Below the pieces are notes generated by a model. That model did not search any database. It saw nothing but the letters and a program-made list of their open reading frames with translations, and was not told the DNA's origin. From assembly GCF_002834225.1 (NCBI RefSeq), contig NZ_NNSR01000069.1:78428-142427 (forward strand): DNA of 64,000 nt, given 5' to 3'. The stretch is from Ruminococcus bromii (GTDB lineage: Bacteria > Bacillota > Clostridia > Oscillospirales > Acutalibacteraceae). The position numbers were made by a program, and so were the translations under genes. Position 1 is the first letter of the stretch, and every line of letters starts with the position of its first letter. This document shows, piece by piece, positions 1 through 7,874 of this stretch.

Positions 1-509
1 GTGTTGTAAAGCTTCCACATCTCGGGGCGCTGGTTCTTAGGATCCCATGCCTGTGCTTTATTTCTGAAAGAGAAAATTCTTTCCTTGGCTCTTGATTTTT
101 CCTCATCTCGTCTGCCGCCGCCGAATGCCGCAGTAAAGCCGTATTTGTTGAGAGCCTGTTTGAGAGCCTGTGTTTTCATAATATCTGTGTAAGCCGCACC
201 GTGATCAAACGGGTTGATGCCTTTTTTAACACCTTCTTCATTGGTGTAAACGAGCATTTCAATTCCGAGCTTTTTTGCTGTGTCATCACGGAATTTTATC
301 ATATCCTTGAACTTCCATGTTGTGTCAATGTGGAGGAATGGGAACGGCGGTTTTTCGGGATAAAACGCCTTCATTGCAAGGTGGAGCATAACCGAGCTGT
401 CCTTGCCTATTGAGTAGAGCATAACAGGCTTTTCGCACTCTGCCGCAACTTCTCTGATTATGTATATAGCTTCTGCTTCAAGCTCATCTAAATGTGAAAG
501 CTGACTCAT
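1..509 (-). CDS. cysD: Sulfate adenylyltransferase subunit 2 (CysD), C-terminus beyond the window
   Basis: CysD is the catalytic subunit of ATP sulfurylase and makes APS from ATP and sulfate, with the GTPase CysN as partner. The first 169 residues are visible, against about 300 in a full CysD. The PP-loop SIGKDSS lies at residues 33-39, followed by the CysD-typical segments HIDTTWKF and [18 protein letters not shown]. The ATG at 507-509 has an AAGGAG ribosome site 6-8 bases upstream. It is the last gene seen of the leftward sulfur operon that starts with metY, and cysN would be expected just outside the window. It supplies APS to the AprAB reductase encoded directly upstream. Confidence 0.93.
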   Translation of the reverse strand, partial: MSQLSHLDELEAEAIYIIREVAAECEKPVMLYSIGKDSSVMLHLAMKAFYPEKPPFPFLHIDTTWKFKDMIKFRDDTAKKLGIEMLVYTNEEGVKKGINPFDHGAAYTDIMKTQALKQALNKYGFTAAFGGGRRDEEKSRAKERIFSFRNKAQAWDPKNQRPEMWKLYN

Positions 510-550
510 ACCTTATCTCCTTTTCACGGAAATACTTACAAAGTGTTTCC

Positions 551-865
551 TTAGTATTTGTTTGATTCTTTTTGATTTATATCAATCTTAATGACCTCGC
601 CATGCGGTTTTTCAATTAACCACGAGAGGATATCTCCGTTCTTTTCGGTGTGAACCTTACTGCCCATACCGCCGATATCGGAACCGAGGAAAAAGCTGAT
701 TGCATATGCGGGACATTCTTTTATGCAGGAGGTGCAGCCCCAACAATCCTTGGGATATTTGATGTACGCTTTGCCGTTTTCGTCAGTCTTGATAAGACTT
801 CCGGGGCAGACATTGCGACACCTTTTGCAGCCTATGCACTTGGACTTGTCAATTACTATGCTCAT
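551..865 (-). CDS. aprB: Adenylylsulfate reductase beta subunit (AprB), 2x[4Fe-4S] ferredoxin
   Basis: AprB is a small electron-carrying subunit that passes electrons to the FAD of AprA for reduction of APS to sulfite and AMP. The 104-residue protein has two [4Fe-4S] motifs: Cys10/13/16/20 and Cys41/44/47/51. The second carries the CWGC signature typical of AprB. The start is the ATG at 863-865, with GGGAGG eight bases upstream. An in-frame GTG at 874 lies inside the ribosome site and is unlikely to be used. The start overlaps the end of aprA by 17 bases, so translation is probably coupled. Confidence 0.93.
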   Translation of the reverse strand: MSIVIDKSKCIGCKRCRNVCPGSLIKTDENGKAYIKYPKDCWGCTSCIKECPAYAISFFLGSDIGGMGSKVHTEKNGDILSWLIEKPHGEVIKIDINQKESNKY

Positions 866-2531
866 ACTTTTCACCTCCCGTTACAAGGTCACGAATAATA
901 ATTTTTATCTCGCCGTTTTCAAGACGGGAATTAACATACTTGTTAAAGTTCCTGTCGTCCTTTTCGGGGTAGTCAAGGTTTTCGGCAAAGCTGTGCCAGC
1001 GTGTTTCCTTTCTCGCTCTGAGGTGAGCAATTACGCTTTTGCAGACCGTAAGCCTTTCTTTAAGCTCGCAGATATACATTAGCTCCTGAAAATCTTCTGC
1101 ATAGAGGTCATCTGTGAGCGTTTCAAGCTGTCTGATTTTGCAGTCGGCAATGTCAAGCTGTTTTTTGTTGAAACGGTAGTTTGTTTTTATACCGCCTGCG
1201 TAGCTGTCCATAACCGTCTGCATTGCCTCTTCAAGCTGTTCCGTGGTGTAGAGTGAATGGCGGTCTGTGAGATATTTCTCGGTTTCCCTGAGGTGATAAT
1301 TTGTATCTTCATCGCTGATTTTCTCAAAGCTTTCTTTGCTGTCAATATACTTAACCGCCGAAAGCCCTGCGATTTCACCCTCTGCAAGAGCACCCGTAAC
1401 ATACTTCTGCGGACAACCGCCTGCAACATCACCGCCTGCAAAAAGTCCTTCAATTGTGGTTGCACGGTCTGTGTCAACCCAGTAACCGCTTGCCGTGTGA
1501 CCGCCTACGATGTACGGCTCTGTTCCCTCAATTTCAACATTCTGCCGTGAAGGATTTCTTCCGCTTTCAATCCACTTGATTGTCTGCGAAGGTGCCATAT
1601 TGAGATAGGCTTTTAAAAGTGATTCGTCCTGCTCGGTTGTGATTCCCTCTGTTCTGAGGTAGCAGGGGCCTCTGCCCTCCTGATTTTCATTTACCGTACC
1701 GTAAACTCTTTCGGAAGTTGTAAGTCCGTACTTTGTTTCATAAACCTCGCCGAGTGAATTAATCTGCTTTGCACCTACACCCTGTGCAAGTGTTCCCGTG
1801 GGAGCGATTGTGTCCTTGCATCTGAGTGCGATAAAACGCATTTCAAAGGTTGTCATCTCTGCACCGGCTCTGATTCCCATTGCGTAGCCTGCACCTGTAT
1901 TAAAGGGCGGATACCACATCTTGTGGCGGGAAAATCCGGGGTTGTTCGGCTTGTAAAGTCCTGCCGCACCGCCTGTGGCAATTATGACAGCCTTTGCTTC
2001 GATTGTGTAGAAAATTCCGCTTTCAATGCCGAATCCGAATGCACCGTTGATTTTGTTGTCCTTTACCGAGTAATCAAAAATATTAACACGGTTGAGAACC
2101 GTTACATTCTTTGCCTTTTCGACTGCGTCCGCAAGAATCGGCTTTATGTTTTCACCGTTGATTTTAAGGTTTCGGTTGCCTCGTGTAACATACTTTCCGT
2201 TCTCGTCCTTTAAAATTACAAGACCGAGTTTTTCAAGCCTGTCGGTTACTTCGTTGAGCTTTTCGGACATGGTAAGGAGCAAATCCTCTCTGACAATCCC
2301 GTCAGCGTCCTTTTTAGCGTAGTCAACATAGTCCTGCGGTTTTCTGCCCTCAACAATGTATGCGTTAAGAGCGTTTACACCTGCGGCAAGACAACCGCTT
2401 CTTTTGATGTGTGCTTTTTCACAGATAAGAACCTTTTTGTCCGAATTTTCGGAAATGGTCAGAGCCGCATAACAGCCTGCCGTTCCGCCACCTATAATGA
2501 GGACATCGGTGCTTATTTTTTCTGTTTTCAT
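849..2531 (-). CDS. aprA: Adenylylsulfate reductase alpha subunit (AprA)
   Basis: AprA is a FAD-dependent reductase of the fumarate reductase/succinate dehydrogenase flavoprotein fold that reduces APS to sulfite. The 560-residue protein begins with the dinucleotide-binding motif GGGTAG (14-19), has AprA-type blocks such as FNTGAGYAMGIRAGAEM and GGDVAGGCPQKYVTGA, and ends with the helical C-terminal domain of the family. It is shorter than dissimilatory AprA of sulfate reducers (about 620-660, from memory). No qmo or dsr respiratory genes are near, and the operon ends in homocysteine synthesis, so I infer an assimilatory role replacing CysH. A GGGAG ribosome site precedes the ATG. Confidence 0.93.
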   Translation of the reverse strand: MKTEKISTDVLIIGGGTAGCYAALTISENSDKKVLICEKAHIKRSGCLAAGVNALNAYIVEGRKPQDYVDYAKKDADGIVREDLLLTMSEKLNEVTDRLEKLGLVILKDENGKYVTRGNRNLKINGENIKPILADAVEKAKNVTVLNRVNIFDYSVKDNKINGAFGFGIESGIFYTIEAKAVIIATGGAAGLYKPNNPGFSRHKMWYPPFNTGAGYAMGIRAGAEMTTFEMRFIALRCKDTIAPTGTLAQGVGAKQINSLGEVYETKYGLTTSERVYGTVNENQEGRGPCYLRTEGITTEQDESLLKAYLNMAPSQTIKWIESGRNPSRQNVEIEGTEPYIVGGHTASGYWVDTDRATTIEGLFAGGDVAGGCPQKYVTGALAEGEIAGLSAVKYIDSKESFEKISDEDTNYHLRETEKYLTDRHSLYTTEQLEEAMQTVMDSYAGGIKTNYRFNKKQLDIADCKIRQLETLTDDLYAEDFQELMYICELKERLTVCKSVIAHLRARKETRWHSFAENLDYPEKDDRNFNKYVNSRLENGEIKIIIRDLVTGGEKYEHSN

Positions 2532-2551
2532 AGGATTTCACTCCCTTGCCG

Positions 2552-3463
2552 TTATTGTTTTTCGTCAAGATATTTTTCTGCCGAAATCACACAGTTTGCA
2601 CCGTCCGACACGGCTGTAACGACCTGACGAAGTGCTTTTGTTCTGATGTCACCGCCTGCAAAAATACCGTCTGCGGAGGTTTTTCCGCTTTCATCGGCAA
2701 TAATGTAACCGTCCTTGTCGGTTTTGACAAGATTTGCAAGAGGTTTTGTATCGGGAACACTTCCGACTGCAACGAAAACACCGTTGCAATCAAGCTGTTT
2801 TTCTTCTCCGTTTTGTAAAAGCGTGACCGAAGTCACCTTTGTATCTCCGTTAATTTCAGATACCGTTGCATTTGTAAGAGCTTCAATATTTTCCGTGGCA
2901 AACACCCTGTTCTGCAAGGCTCTGCCTGCTCTGAAGGAATCCCTTCTGTGAACGAGATAAACCTTTTTGCAGAATCTTGAAAGCAGAAGTGCTTCACCCA
3001 AAGCAGTGTCACCGCCGCCTGTTACCACGGTAATTTTATCCTTATAGAAAGCCGCATCACACACCGCACAATAAGAAACTCCGTTACCCGAAAATTCCTT
3101 TTCGCCTTTCACACCAAGCTTTCTGCGCTGTGTTCCTGCCGCATAGATTACGGTTTTTGTTTCAAGACTTTCACCGCCGTCAATGTTTACGGAGAAGTTA
3201 CCGTTAACTCTTTCAACCTCGGTAACCTCTCCCTCAACAAATTCAGCACCGAGTTTTTCGGCGTGAGTTCTGAACTTTTCTCCGAGGTCAAAGCCTGTTT
3301 CACCGTAAAGCCCGGGGTAATTATCTACTCTCTCGCTCTCGGCAATCTGTCCCGTCCCCATAAATTCTTTTTCAACCACAACCGCTTTAAGGTTTTCACG
3401 CTGTGCATAAATTGCAGCTGAAAGTCCTGCGGGACCGCTGCCGATAATCACGATGTCGTACAC
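2552..3463 (-). CDS. Thioredoxin reductase-like NAD(P)/FAD oxidoreductase
   Basis: The protein has 303 residues with the FAD motif GSGPAG (8-13), the redox pair Cys132-AVC-Cys135, an NAD(P)H-binding GGGDTA segment and the C-terminal FAGGD motif. This is the complete layout of low-molecular-weight thioredoxin reductase. It starts with GTG; AAGGAGG lies six bases upstream and overlaps the stop of the JAMM protease gene. The natural partner is the thioredoxin at 4907-5230 in the same operon. The pair probably delivers reducing power to a sulfur step here, such as the carrier-protein or APS/sulfite reactions. It may not be the cell's general TrxB. Confidence 0.9.
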   Translation of the reverse strand: MYDIVIIGSGPAGLSAAIYAQRENLKAVVVEKEFMGTGQIAESERVDNYPGLYGETGFDLGEKFRTHAEKLGAEFVEGEVTEVERVNGNFSVNIDGGESLETKTVIYAAGTQRRKLGVKGEKEFSGNGVSYCAVCDAAFYKDKITVVTGGGDTALGEALLLSRFCKKVYLVHRRDSFRAGRALQNRVFATENIEALTNATVSEINGDTKVTSVTLLQNGEEKQLDCNGVFVAVGSVPDTKPLANLVKTDKDGYIIADESGKTSADGIFAGGDIRTKALRQVVTAVSDGANCVISAEKYLDEKQ

Positions 3464-3475
3464 AATCTCCCTCCT

Positions 3476-3886
3476 TTACTTTATAACAAGCTCTTCCTTT
3501 TCTGCTGTATCTCCCGTAATTTTGAATGAATTGAGAACGGGGTTTTCTCTGTCCATAAGCGAAAGAATCATATAGCTTGCCTTGCTGTCAAAGGCAAGTC
3601 TTTTGTCCTCTTCAGACGGTCTTGACGGCGATTCGGGATGTGAATGCCAGTTGCCGAGAGGAACAAATCCGTTCTTTCTCATATCTTTGATTGCCTCAAG
3701 CTGTTCCTTTGGATCAAGCGAAAAATGTTCGTTTGAGTGGTCGATATTTGTAAGGAGATAAACCCTTTTAATCTCCTTGTCACCGCCCTCAACCGTTCCT
3801 GCAATAAGACCGCAAGCCTCATCGGGAAGCTCCTTTACAGCGTGAGCAAGTATTTTTTCAAAGTCGCTTTTTGTAAGTTTTATCAT
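3476..3886 (-). CDS. JAMM/M67 metalloprotease, HcyD-like processing enzyme of the sulfur carrier
   Basis: The 136-residue protein is a single JAB1/MPN+ domain. All JAMM zinc and catalytic residues are visible: Glu23 and the H81-S-H83-x7-S91-x2-D94 motif. In Wolinella succinogenes a protein of this kind (HcyD) clips the C-terminal residue of a ThiS-like carrier so that its Gly-Gly end can be activated. The neighbouring carrier ends in GGGQ rather than GG and so would need such trimming. The start overlaps the stop of the E1 gene in an ATGA junction, so the two are translationally coupled. The substrate is inferred from gene order and the carrier tail. Confidence 0.88.
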   Translation of the reverse strand: MIKLTKSDFEKILAHAVKELPDEACGLIAGTVEGGDKEIKRVYLLTNIDHSNEHFSLDPKEQLEAIKDMRKNGFVPLGNWHSHPESPSRPSEEDKRLAFDSKASYMILSLMDRENPVLNSFKITGDTAEKEELVIK

Positions 3887-4695
3887 AAATGAACACCGTC
3901 ACATTCTGCCTGTTCGTAGTCGATAAGCTCTGTGATTGTCGGATGGTCACCGCAGACTGCGCAATTGTGTGTGTCACTCGGAAGTTTTACCTTGCGAAAT
4001 TCCATTTTGAGTGCGTCATGTGTAAGAAGATAGCCCGTGAGCAACTCGCCCTGACCGATGATGTACTTGATTGCTTCCATTGCCTGTAGACTGCCGATTA
4101 CACCGCCCATTGCACCGATAACACCTGCCTGCTTACAGGTTGGAACTGCGTCCTTTGGCGGAGGGTTCTTGAATACACAACGGTAACAAGGGCCTTCACC
4201 CGGCACATAGGTCATAAGCTGACCTTTAAATCTGATAATTCCGGCGTGTGAGAAAGGCTTTTTAGCCATTACACAGGCATCGTTGATAAGGAACTTTGCC
4301 GGAAAGTTATCCGTACCGTCAATGATGAAGTCATACTTCTTTACAAGGTCAAGAATGTTTTCGCTTGTAACAAATGTGTGGTATGTCTTTACGGTAACAT
4401 CGGGGTTGATAGCCTCCATTGTTTCCTTTGCCGACTCAACCTTAGGCTTGCCGATATCCTGTGTTGAGTGGATAATCTGTCTTTGAAGATTTGAGAGATC
4501 CACCTCGTCTGCATCTGCAATTCCGATTGTACCTACACCTGCGGCGGCAAGATACATTGCGGCAGGAGCGCCGAGTCCGCCTGCACCGATAATGAGAACC
4601 TTTGCATTAAGGAGCTTTTTCTGTCCCTTTGCGCCGACCTCTTTAAGAATAATGTGTCTTGAATATCTTTCAAGCTGTTCGTTTGAAAATGCCAT
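3883..4695 (-). CDS. ThiF/MoeB/HesA-family E1-like adenylyltransferase (HcyF-like)
   Basis: This enzyme adenylates the C-terminal glycine of a ubiquitin-like sulfur carrier and takes part in thiocarboxylate formation. The 270-residue protein has the ATP-binding GAGGLG motif (37-42), the DxVDLSNLQRQ block (63-73), two zinc-binding CxxC pairs (Cys170/173 and Cys245/248) and the conserved loop cysteine Cys187 in the VPTC motif. Length and motifs fit MoeB/ThiF. The start shares one base with the stop of the carrier gene (TAATG), and the end overlaps the JAMM gene. The context (metY, sulfite reductase) points to homocysteine rather than thiamine or molybdopterin synthesis. Confidence 0.93.
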   Translation of the reverse strand: MAFSNEQLERYSRHIILKEVGAKGQKKLLNAKVLIIGAGGLGAPAAMYLAAAGVGTIGIADADEVDLSNLQRQIIHSTQDIGKPKVESAKETMEAINPDVTVKTYHTFVTSENILDLVKKYDFIIDGTDNFPAKFLINDACVMAKKPFSHAGIIRFKGQLMTYVPGEGPCYRCVFKNPPPKDAVPTCKQAGVIGAMGGVIGSLQAMEAIKYIIGQGELLTGYLLTHDALKMEFRKVKLPSDTHNCAVCGDHPTITELIDYEQAECDGVHL

Positions 4696-4901
4696 TACTG
4701 ACCGCCTCCCATAAAGTAAAGGAACTCTACAACATCGCCGTCCTTTAAGGTTGTTTCTTCAAATGTACCGCTCTTAACAAATTCGTCATTGATTGTAACG
4801 GTTACATACTCGGGTGTTTCAACATTCTCGTCAATAATGAGCTGTGCTACCGTAAGATTGTCTGCAACTTCCTTTTTGTTTCCTGCAACTGTGATTGTCA
4901 T
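4695..4901 (-). CDS. ThiS/MoaD-like sulfur carrier protein with a capped GGGQ C-terminus (HcyS-like)
   Basis: A 68-residue beta-grasp sulfur carrier. Ordinary ThiS and MoaD end in Gly-Gly, and that terminal carboxylate becomes the thiocarboxylate. This protein ends FMGGGQ, so one residue (Gln68) follows the glycines and must be removed before activation. The operon supplies the protease to do so and the E1 to activate the trimmed form. The predicted product, carrier-COSH, would hand sulfur to the MetY enzyme, as shown for HcyS in Wolinella succinogenes. It lies five bases downstream of the thioredoxin gene and has a one-base overlap with the E1 gene. Confidence 0.9.
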   Translation of the reverse strand: MTITVAGNKKEVADNLTVAQLIIDENVETPEYVTVTINDEFVKSGTFEETTLKDGDVVEFLYFMGGGQ

Positions 4902-4906
4902 AACGA

Positions 4907-5230
4907 TTACTCCTTAATAAGTTTTTCTGTCACTTCGATTATTTCTGATTTTTTGACCGCACCTCTGAGCCTTTCTTTCTCTTCACCGTTTTTGAAAAAA
5001 ACGAGTGTGGGTGCCGCCTGTACTTCATATTCCGATGCAAGCTCGGAATCAAAATTAACATTTATCTTTGCAATTTTCAGCTTGCCCTCATACTCTTTTT
5101 CAAGCTCAAAGAGTACGGGTGAAAGTCTTTTGCAAGGGATACAGCTGTCGGAATAAAAATCCGCAAGCACGAGTGTATCGGCTGAAAGAACTTCGCTATG
5201 AAAATTGTCTTTGCTTACTCTCTGCGGCAT
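4907..5230 (-). CDS. Thioredoxin-like protein with an unusual SCIPC active site
   Basis: The 107-residue single-domain thioredoxin fold has the redox pair Cys30-IP-Cys33 in the sequence FYSDSCIPCKRLSP and the cis-Pro region APTLVFF. The usual WCGPC is replaced by SCIPC: the tryptophan is lost and Gly becomes Ile. This should change redox potential and partner choice. The TAA of the tusA-like gene is followed directly by its ATG. Its likely reductant is the thioredoxin reductase at 2552-3463. It may serve the sulfite/APS steps or carrier chemistry of this operon; which one is not visible. Confidence 0.9.
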   Translation of the reverse strand: MPQRVSKDNFHSEVLSADTLVLADFYSDSCIPCKRLSPVLFELEKEYEGKLKIAKINVNFDSELASEYEVQAAPTLVFFKNGEEKERLRGAVKKSEIIEVTEKLIKE

Positions 5231-5476
5231 TTAATCACCAACCTTTTCAACAATCAGGTCATATGTGCCGTCCTCGTTGTCAATGAGCTTGAGAATTTTG
5301 TGTCCCTCTTCCTTGATACTTCTCGGAACATTCTGAACAGGCTCGCCGTTATTCATTTTTATTGAAAGAATCTGACCTTCGTCAAGTTCTTCAAGGGCAA
5401 CCTTTGCCTTTACAAAAGTTGTCGGGCATACCACATCGGTAATATCTACTGTATCGTCAATTACAAAATCAGCCAT
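5231..5476 (-). CDS. TusA-family sulfur-relay protein
   Basis: An 81-residue protein of the TusA/YeeD fold. The conserved sulfur-binding cysteine is Cys17 in the DVVCPTTFVKAK motif, followed by the family's LDEGQILSIKMNNGEP strand-turn-strand. It is expected to carry a persulfide between sulfur enzymes. The ATG at 5474-5476 has GGAGG six bases upstream. Its first codons overlap the end of the sulfite reductase gene by eight bases, so the pair is translationally coupled. A plausible job is moving sulfur from the sulfite reductase to the carrier system. This is inference from order only. Confidence 0.88.
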   Translation of the reverse strand: MADFVIDDTVDITDVVCPTTFVKAKVALEELDEGQILSIKMNNGEPVQNVPRSIKEEGHKILKLIDNEDGTYDLIVEKVGD

Positions 5477-6329
5477 TGTAAACCTCCAAAATTCTCTGTT
5501 CAAATTTTTCTCTGCCCACTCTGTCGATTGTAAACTTAAAGCGTTCGCTCGGCTTTGCGTTTTCTGCAAAGAAGTTAAGAGCGGCATCACAGATTTCCAT
5601 AAGTTTTTCTTTATTTTCAATAAACGGAATAATTGTTTCGCCCTTGTTGATTGAGTTGCCGAAAAGTCCGCCGAATGAAACAATGTAACCGTGAATTGTG
5701 TCCCACGCATCTGTCGGGCAAGCCTTGAAGCATCTGCCGCAGTAGTTACACTTTGAATTGTCAACGGAAATTTTCCCGTCCTCAAGAGTGATTGCACCCT
5801 GACGGCAGGCCTTTACACAGACTCCGCAGCCGATACAAGCGTCCTCTTTCCATGAAACCTTGATTCCGCCCTTGATACCGACATCGTTTTCCTCGGCTTT
5901 AAGGCAGTTGTTCTGACAGCCTGTTATGCCGAACTTGAACTTGTGCGGAAGTTCCTTTGCAAAATATCTGTCGTCAAGCTCCTTTGCAAGAGCGTATGTA
6001 TCAATACAACCACTTGGACAGATTGCCTCACCCTGACAGGCTGTAATTGTTCTTACTCTCGGACCGCAAACGCCCGGCTCAACATCGCCCTCGGCAAGCG
6101 CGTCCTTAACTGCCTCAACATCATCAAGCTTTACAAAAGGAATTTCAACACTTTGTCTTGATGTGAGGTGAACATAACCGTCACCGTAGTTTTCCGAAAC
6201 CTCGGCAATTTTCGCAAGCTGTTTAGCTGTAAGGTTGCCGCCTACAACTCTGAGCCTGAGTGAAAAATTATTTTTCTGTTTTTGACGCATAAAGCCGCCC
6301 TTTTTAAGCGTAGCATAATCAACTGCCAT
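5469..6329 (-). CDS. Compact siroheme [4Fe-4S] sulfite reductase with two ferredoxin clusters
   Basis: The 286-residue single-chain protein resembles a one-subunit form of AsrC/Dsr-type sulfite reductase. The nitrite/sulfite reductase half-domain covers the first 90 residues. The siroheme/[4Fe-4S] ligands C98-x5-C104 and C138-x3-C142 come next. Two ferredoxin clusters follow (Cys165/168/171/175 and Cys194/197/200/204), so electrons can enter from ferredoxin. It should reduce sulfite to sulfide in the cytoplasm. GGAGGAG precedes the ATG and overlaps the metY stop. Siroheme would come from the tetrapyrrole operon nearby. Confidence 0.9.
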   Translation of the reverse strand: MAVDYATLKKGGFMRQKQKNNFSLRLRVVGGNLTAKQLAKIAEVSENYGDGYVHLTSRQSVEIPFVKLDDVEAVKDALAEGDVEPGVCGPRVRTITACQGEAICPSGCIDTYALAKELDDRYFAKELPHKFKFGITGCQNNCLKAEENDVGIKGGIKVSWKEDACIGCGVCVKACRQGAITLEDGKISVDNSKCNYCGRCFKACPTDAWDTIHGYIVSFGGLFGNSINKGETIIPFIENKEKLMEICDAALNFFAENAKPSERFKFTIDRVGREKFEQRILEVYNG

Positions 6330-6334
6330 TTCTC

Positions 6335-7582
6335 TTACTCCTCCGATTCATTCACATTTATACTGTCTACAGCCTGTTTGAAGTCAGACTTTAAATCCTC
6401 AATATCCTCAATGCCGACGCTGATTCTTATTGTATCATCAAACACGCCTGCGTTTCTTTTTTGTTCTTCTGTTCCGTGAGCGTAAATTGTGCTTGACGGA
6501 TGAATTACAAGTGTTCTTGTGTCGCCTATATTTGTTGCATTTGTTGCATACTTCAAATTGTTGATAAGCTTAAACGCTCTTTCTTTACTTCCTGCCCTGA
6601 TTGTGAGGATTGCACCGCCTTTTCCCTTCAACAGCTTTTGACAAAGGCTGTAATATGGAGAAGCTTCAAGAGCGGGATAGTTGACTTCGATTCCGTCCTG
6701 TGTTTCAAAGAACTTTGCAAGCTCAAGAGCGTTGTAACAAAGACGCTCCATACGAAGTCCGAGTGTTTCAAGTCCGACAGAGTTCATAAAAGCATTAAAC
6801 GGTGCAAGGCAACAGCCTATGTTTCGCCAGATACCGTTTCTCAGCTTTGCAACATATGCAAGCCGACCGAATTTTTTGTACTCTGCAAGACCTTTGTATC
6901 TTTCCGTATTCCATTCAAAATTGCCGCTGTCAACGATTATTCCGCTGATTGAATTTCCGCCGCCGTTAATGTACTTTGACGAGGAATGAACAACGATGTC
7001 CGCACCGTGTTCAAACGGCTGAATAAGATACGGAGTTGCCGTTGTGCTGTCGATAATGAGCGGAACACCGTGTGAATGAACAAGCTCTGATACAGCGTCA
7101 AGATCGGCAATTTCAAGTCCGGGATTGCCGATAAGCTCGGCAAAGACTGCTTTTGTTTTTTCGTTTATGAGCGGTTCAATCTCTTCGGCTGTCACCTTGT
7201 TGACATATCGTGTAACAATTCCGAAAGGCTCAAGATCTCCAAACAAATCAATTGTTCCGCCAAAAAGACCTGTGCTTGCGATTACTTCGTCACCTGATTC
7301 AAGAATGTTCAGGAGTGCCATCGTAACGGCTGCCATACCTGACGAACACGCAACCGCACCGACACCGTTTTCAATGGAAGCAATTCTGTTCTCAAAAGAT
7401 GTTACCGTGGGATTGCCTATTCGAGAGTAGGCGTAGCCGGGAGCTCTGTTATTGAACACCTTTTCAAGCTGTTCGGCAGAGCTGTGCGAAAATGCACTGA
7501 CCTGATAAATGGGAGTTAAGGTTGAGCCAAAAACCTTTTCACCGTTAAACCCCTTGTGAAGTAATGCGGTGTTAAACTCCAT
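6335..7582 (-). CDS. metY: O-acetylhomoserine sulfhydrylase-type PLP enzyme (MetY)
   Basis: The 415-residue Cys/Met-metabolism PLP enzyme has the PLP lysine at Lys203 in HSSSKYINGGG, the YSRIGNPT segment (52-59) and a GMAAVT phosphate-binding region. The family makes homocysteine from O-acetylhomoserine with sulfide. In the carrier-dependent version the sulfur comes from a protein thiocarboxylate, and the co-transcribed carrier, E1 and JAMM genes suggest that here. It is the first gene of the leftward operon, behind the promoter at 7674-7702. Direct use of free sulfide, or cysteine synthesis from another acyl ester, cannot be excluded. Confidence 0.92.
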   Translation of the reverse strand: MEFNTALLHKGFNGEKVFGSTLTPIYQVSAFSHSSAEQLEKVFNNRAPGYAYSRIGNPTVTSFENRIASIENGVGAVACSSGMAAVTMALLNILESGDEVIASTGLFGGTIDLFGDLEPFGIVTRYVNKVTAEEIEPLINEKTKAVFAELIGNPGLEIADLDAVSELVHSHGVPLIIDSTTATPYLIQPFEHGADIVVHSSSKYINGGGNSISGIIVDSGNFEWNTERYKGLAEYKKFGRLAYVAKLRNGIWRNIGCCLAPFNAFMNSVGLETLGLRMERLCYNALELAKFFETQDGIEVNYPALEASPYYSLCQKLLKGKGGAILTIRAGSKERAFKLINNLKYATNATNIGDTRTLVIHPSSTIYAHGTEEQKRNAGVFDDTIRISVGIEDIEDLKSDFKQAVDSINVNESEE

Positions 7583-7865
7583 AATATCACCAACCCCTTA
7601 ATTTCATACAACCAACCCTTTTGTGTAAGACCGTCGTAAGAATTTGTCTGACGGCTTCGATTGATATAGGTAGATTATACTCCATTAATCATAGTATTTC
7701 AATAGGTTTAATAAGATTTTACCTCTTGCACAATTTTTCTTTAAAATTTGCCGTAATTCCATTATTTCCTACAATACATATTTGTTTAGTAGGTATTGAT
7801 TTTTAAATTAAAAACTGTTACCATTATTATATACTCTTTCAGCAAACAAAACGCACGGAAAGGAG
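7583..7865. other. Divergent intergenic region between metY and the Rrf2 regulator gene
   Basis: This 283-bp AT-rich region carries the metY promoter (7674-7702, leftward). Rightward, a TATACT at 7830-7835 could be the regulator's -10, but its -35 is poor. The metY leader has a short hairpin with arms CCGTC/GACGG (7631-7654). An inverted CCTAC/GTAGG pair lies at about 7768-7792. ATAGGTTTAATA abuts the metY -35 and resembles sequences near the hemA and sbp promoters. Confidence 0.6.
7674..7702 (-). promoter_or_regulatory. Promoter of the metY sulfur-assimilation operon
   Basis: On the minus strand TTGAAA (7697-7702), a 17-bp spacer and TATAAT (7674-7679) form a near-consensus vegetative promoter. 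The predicted transcript starts about 85 bases upstream of metY. Confidence 0.8.
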
Positions 7866-7874
7866 ATGCTAAAA

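Noticed and set aside
7583..7620. A six-codon frame (MKLRGW) in the metY leader ending just before metY
   Set aside because: It has no cysteine or methionine run, overlaps the metY ribosome region and shows no terminator or anti-SD partner; most likely chance.
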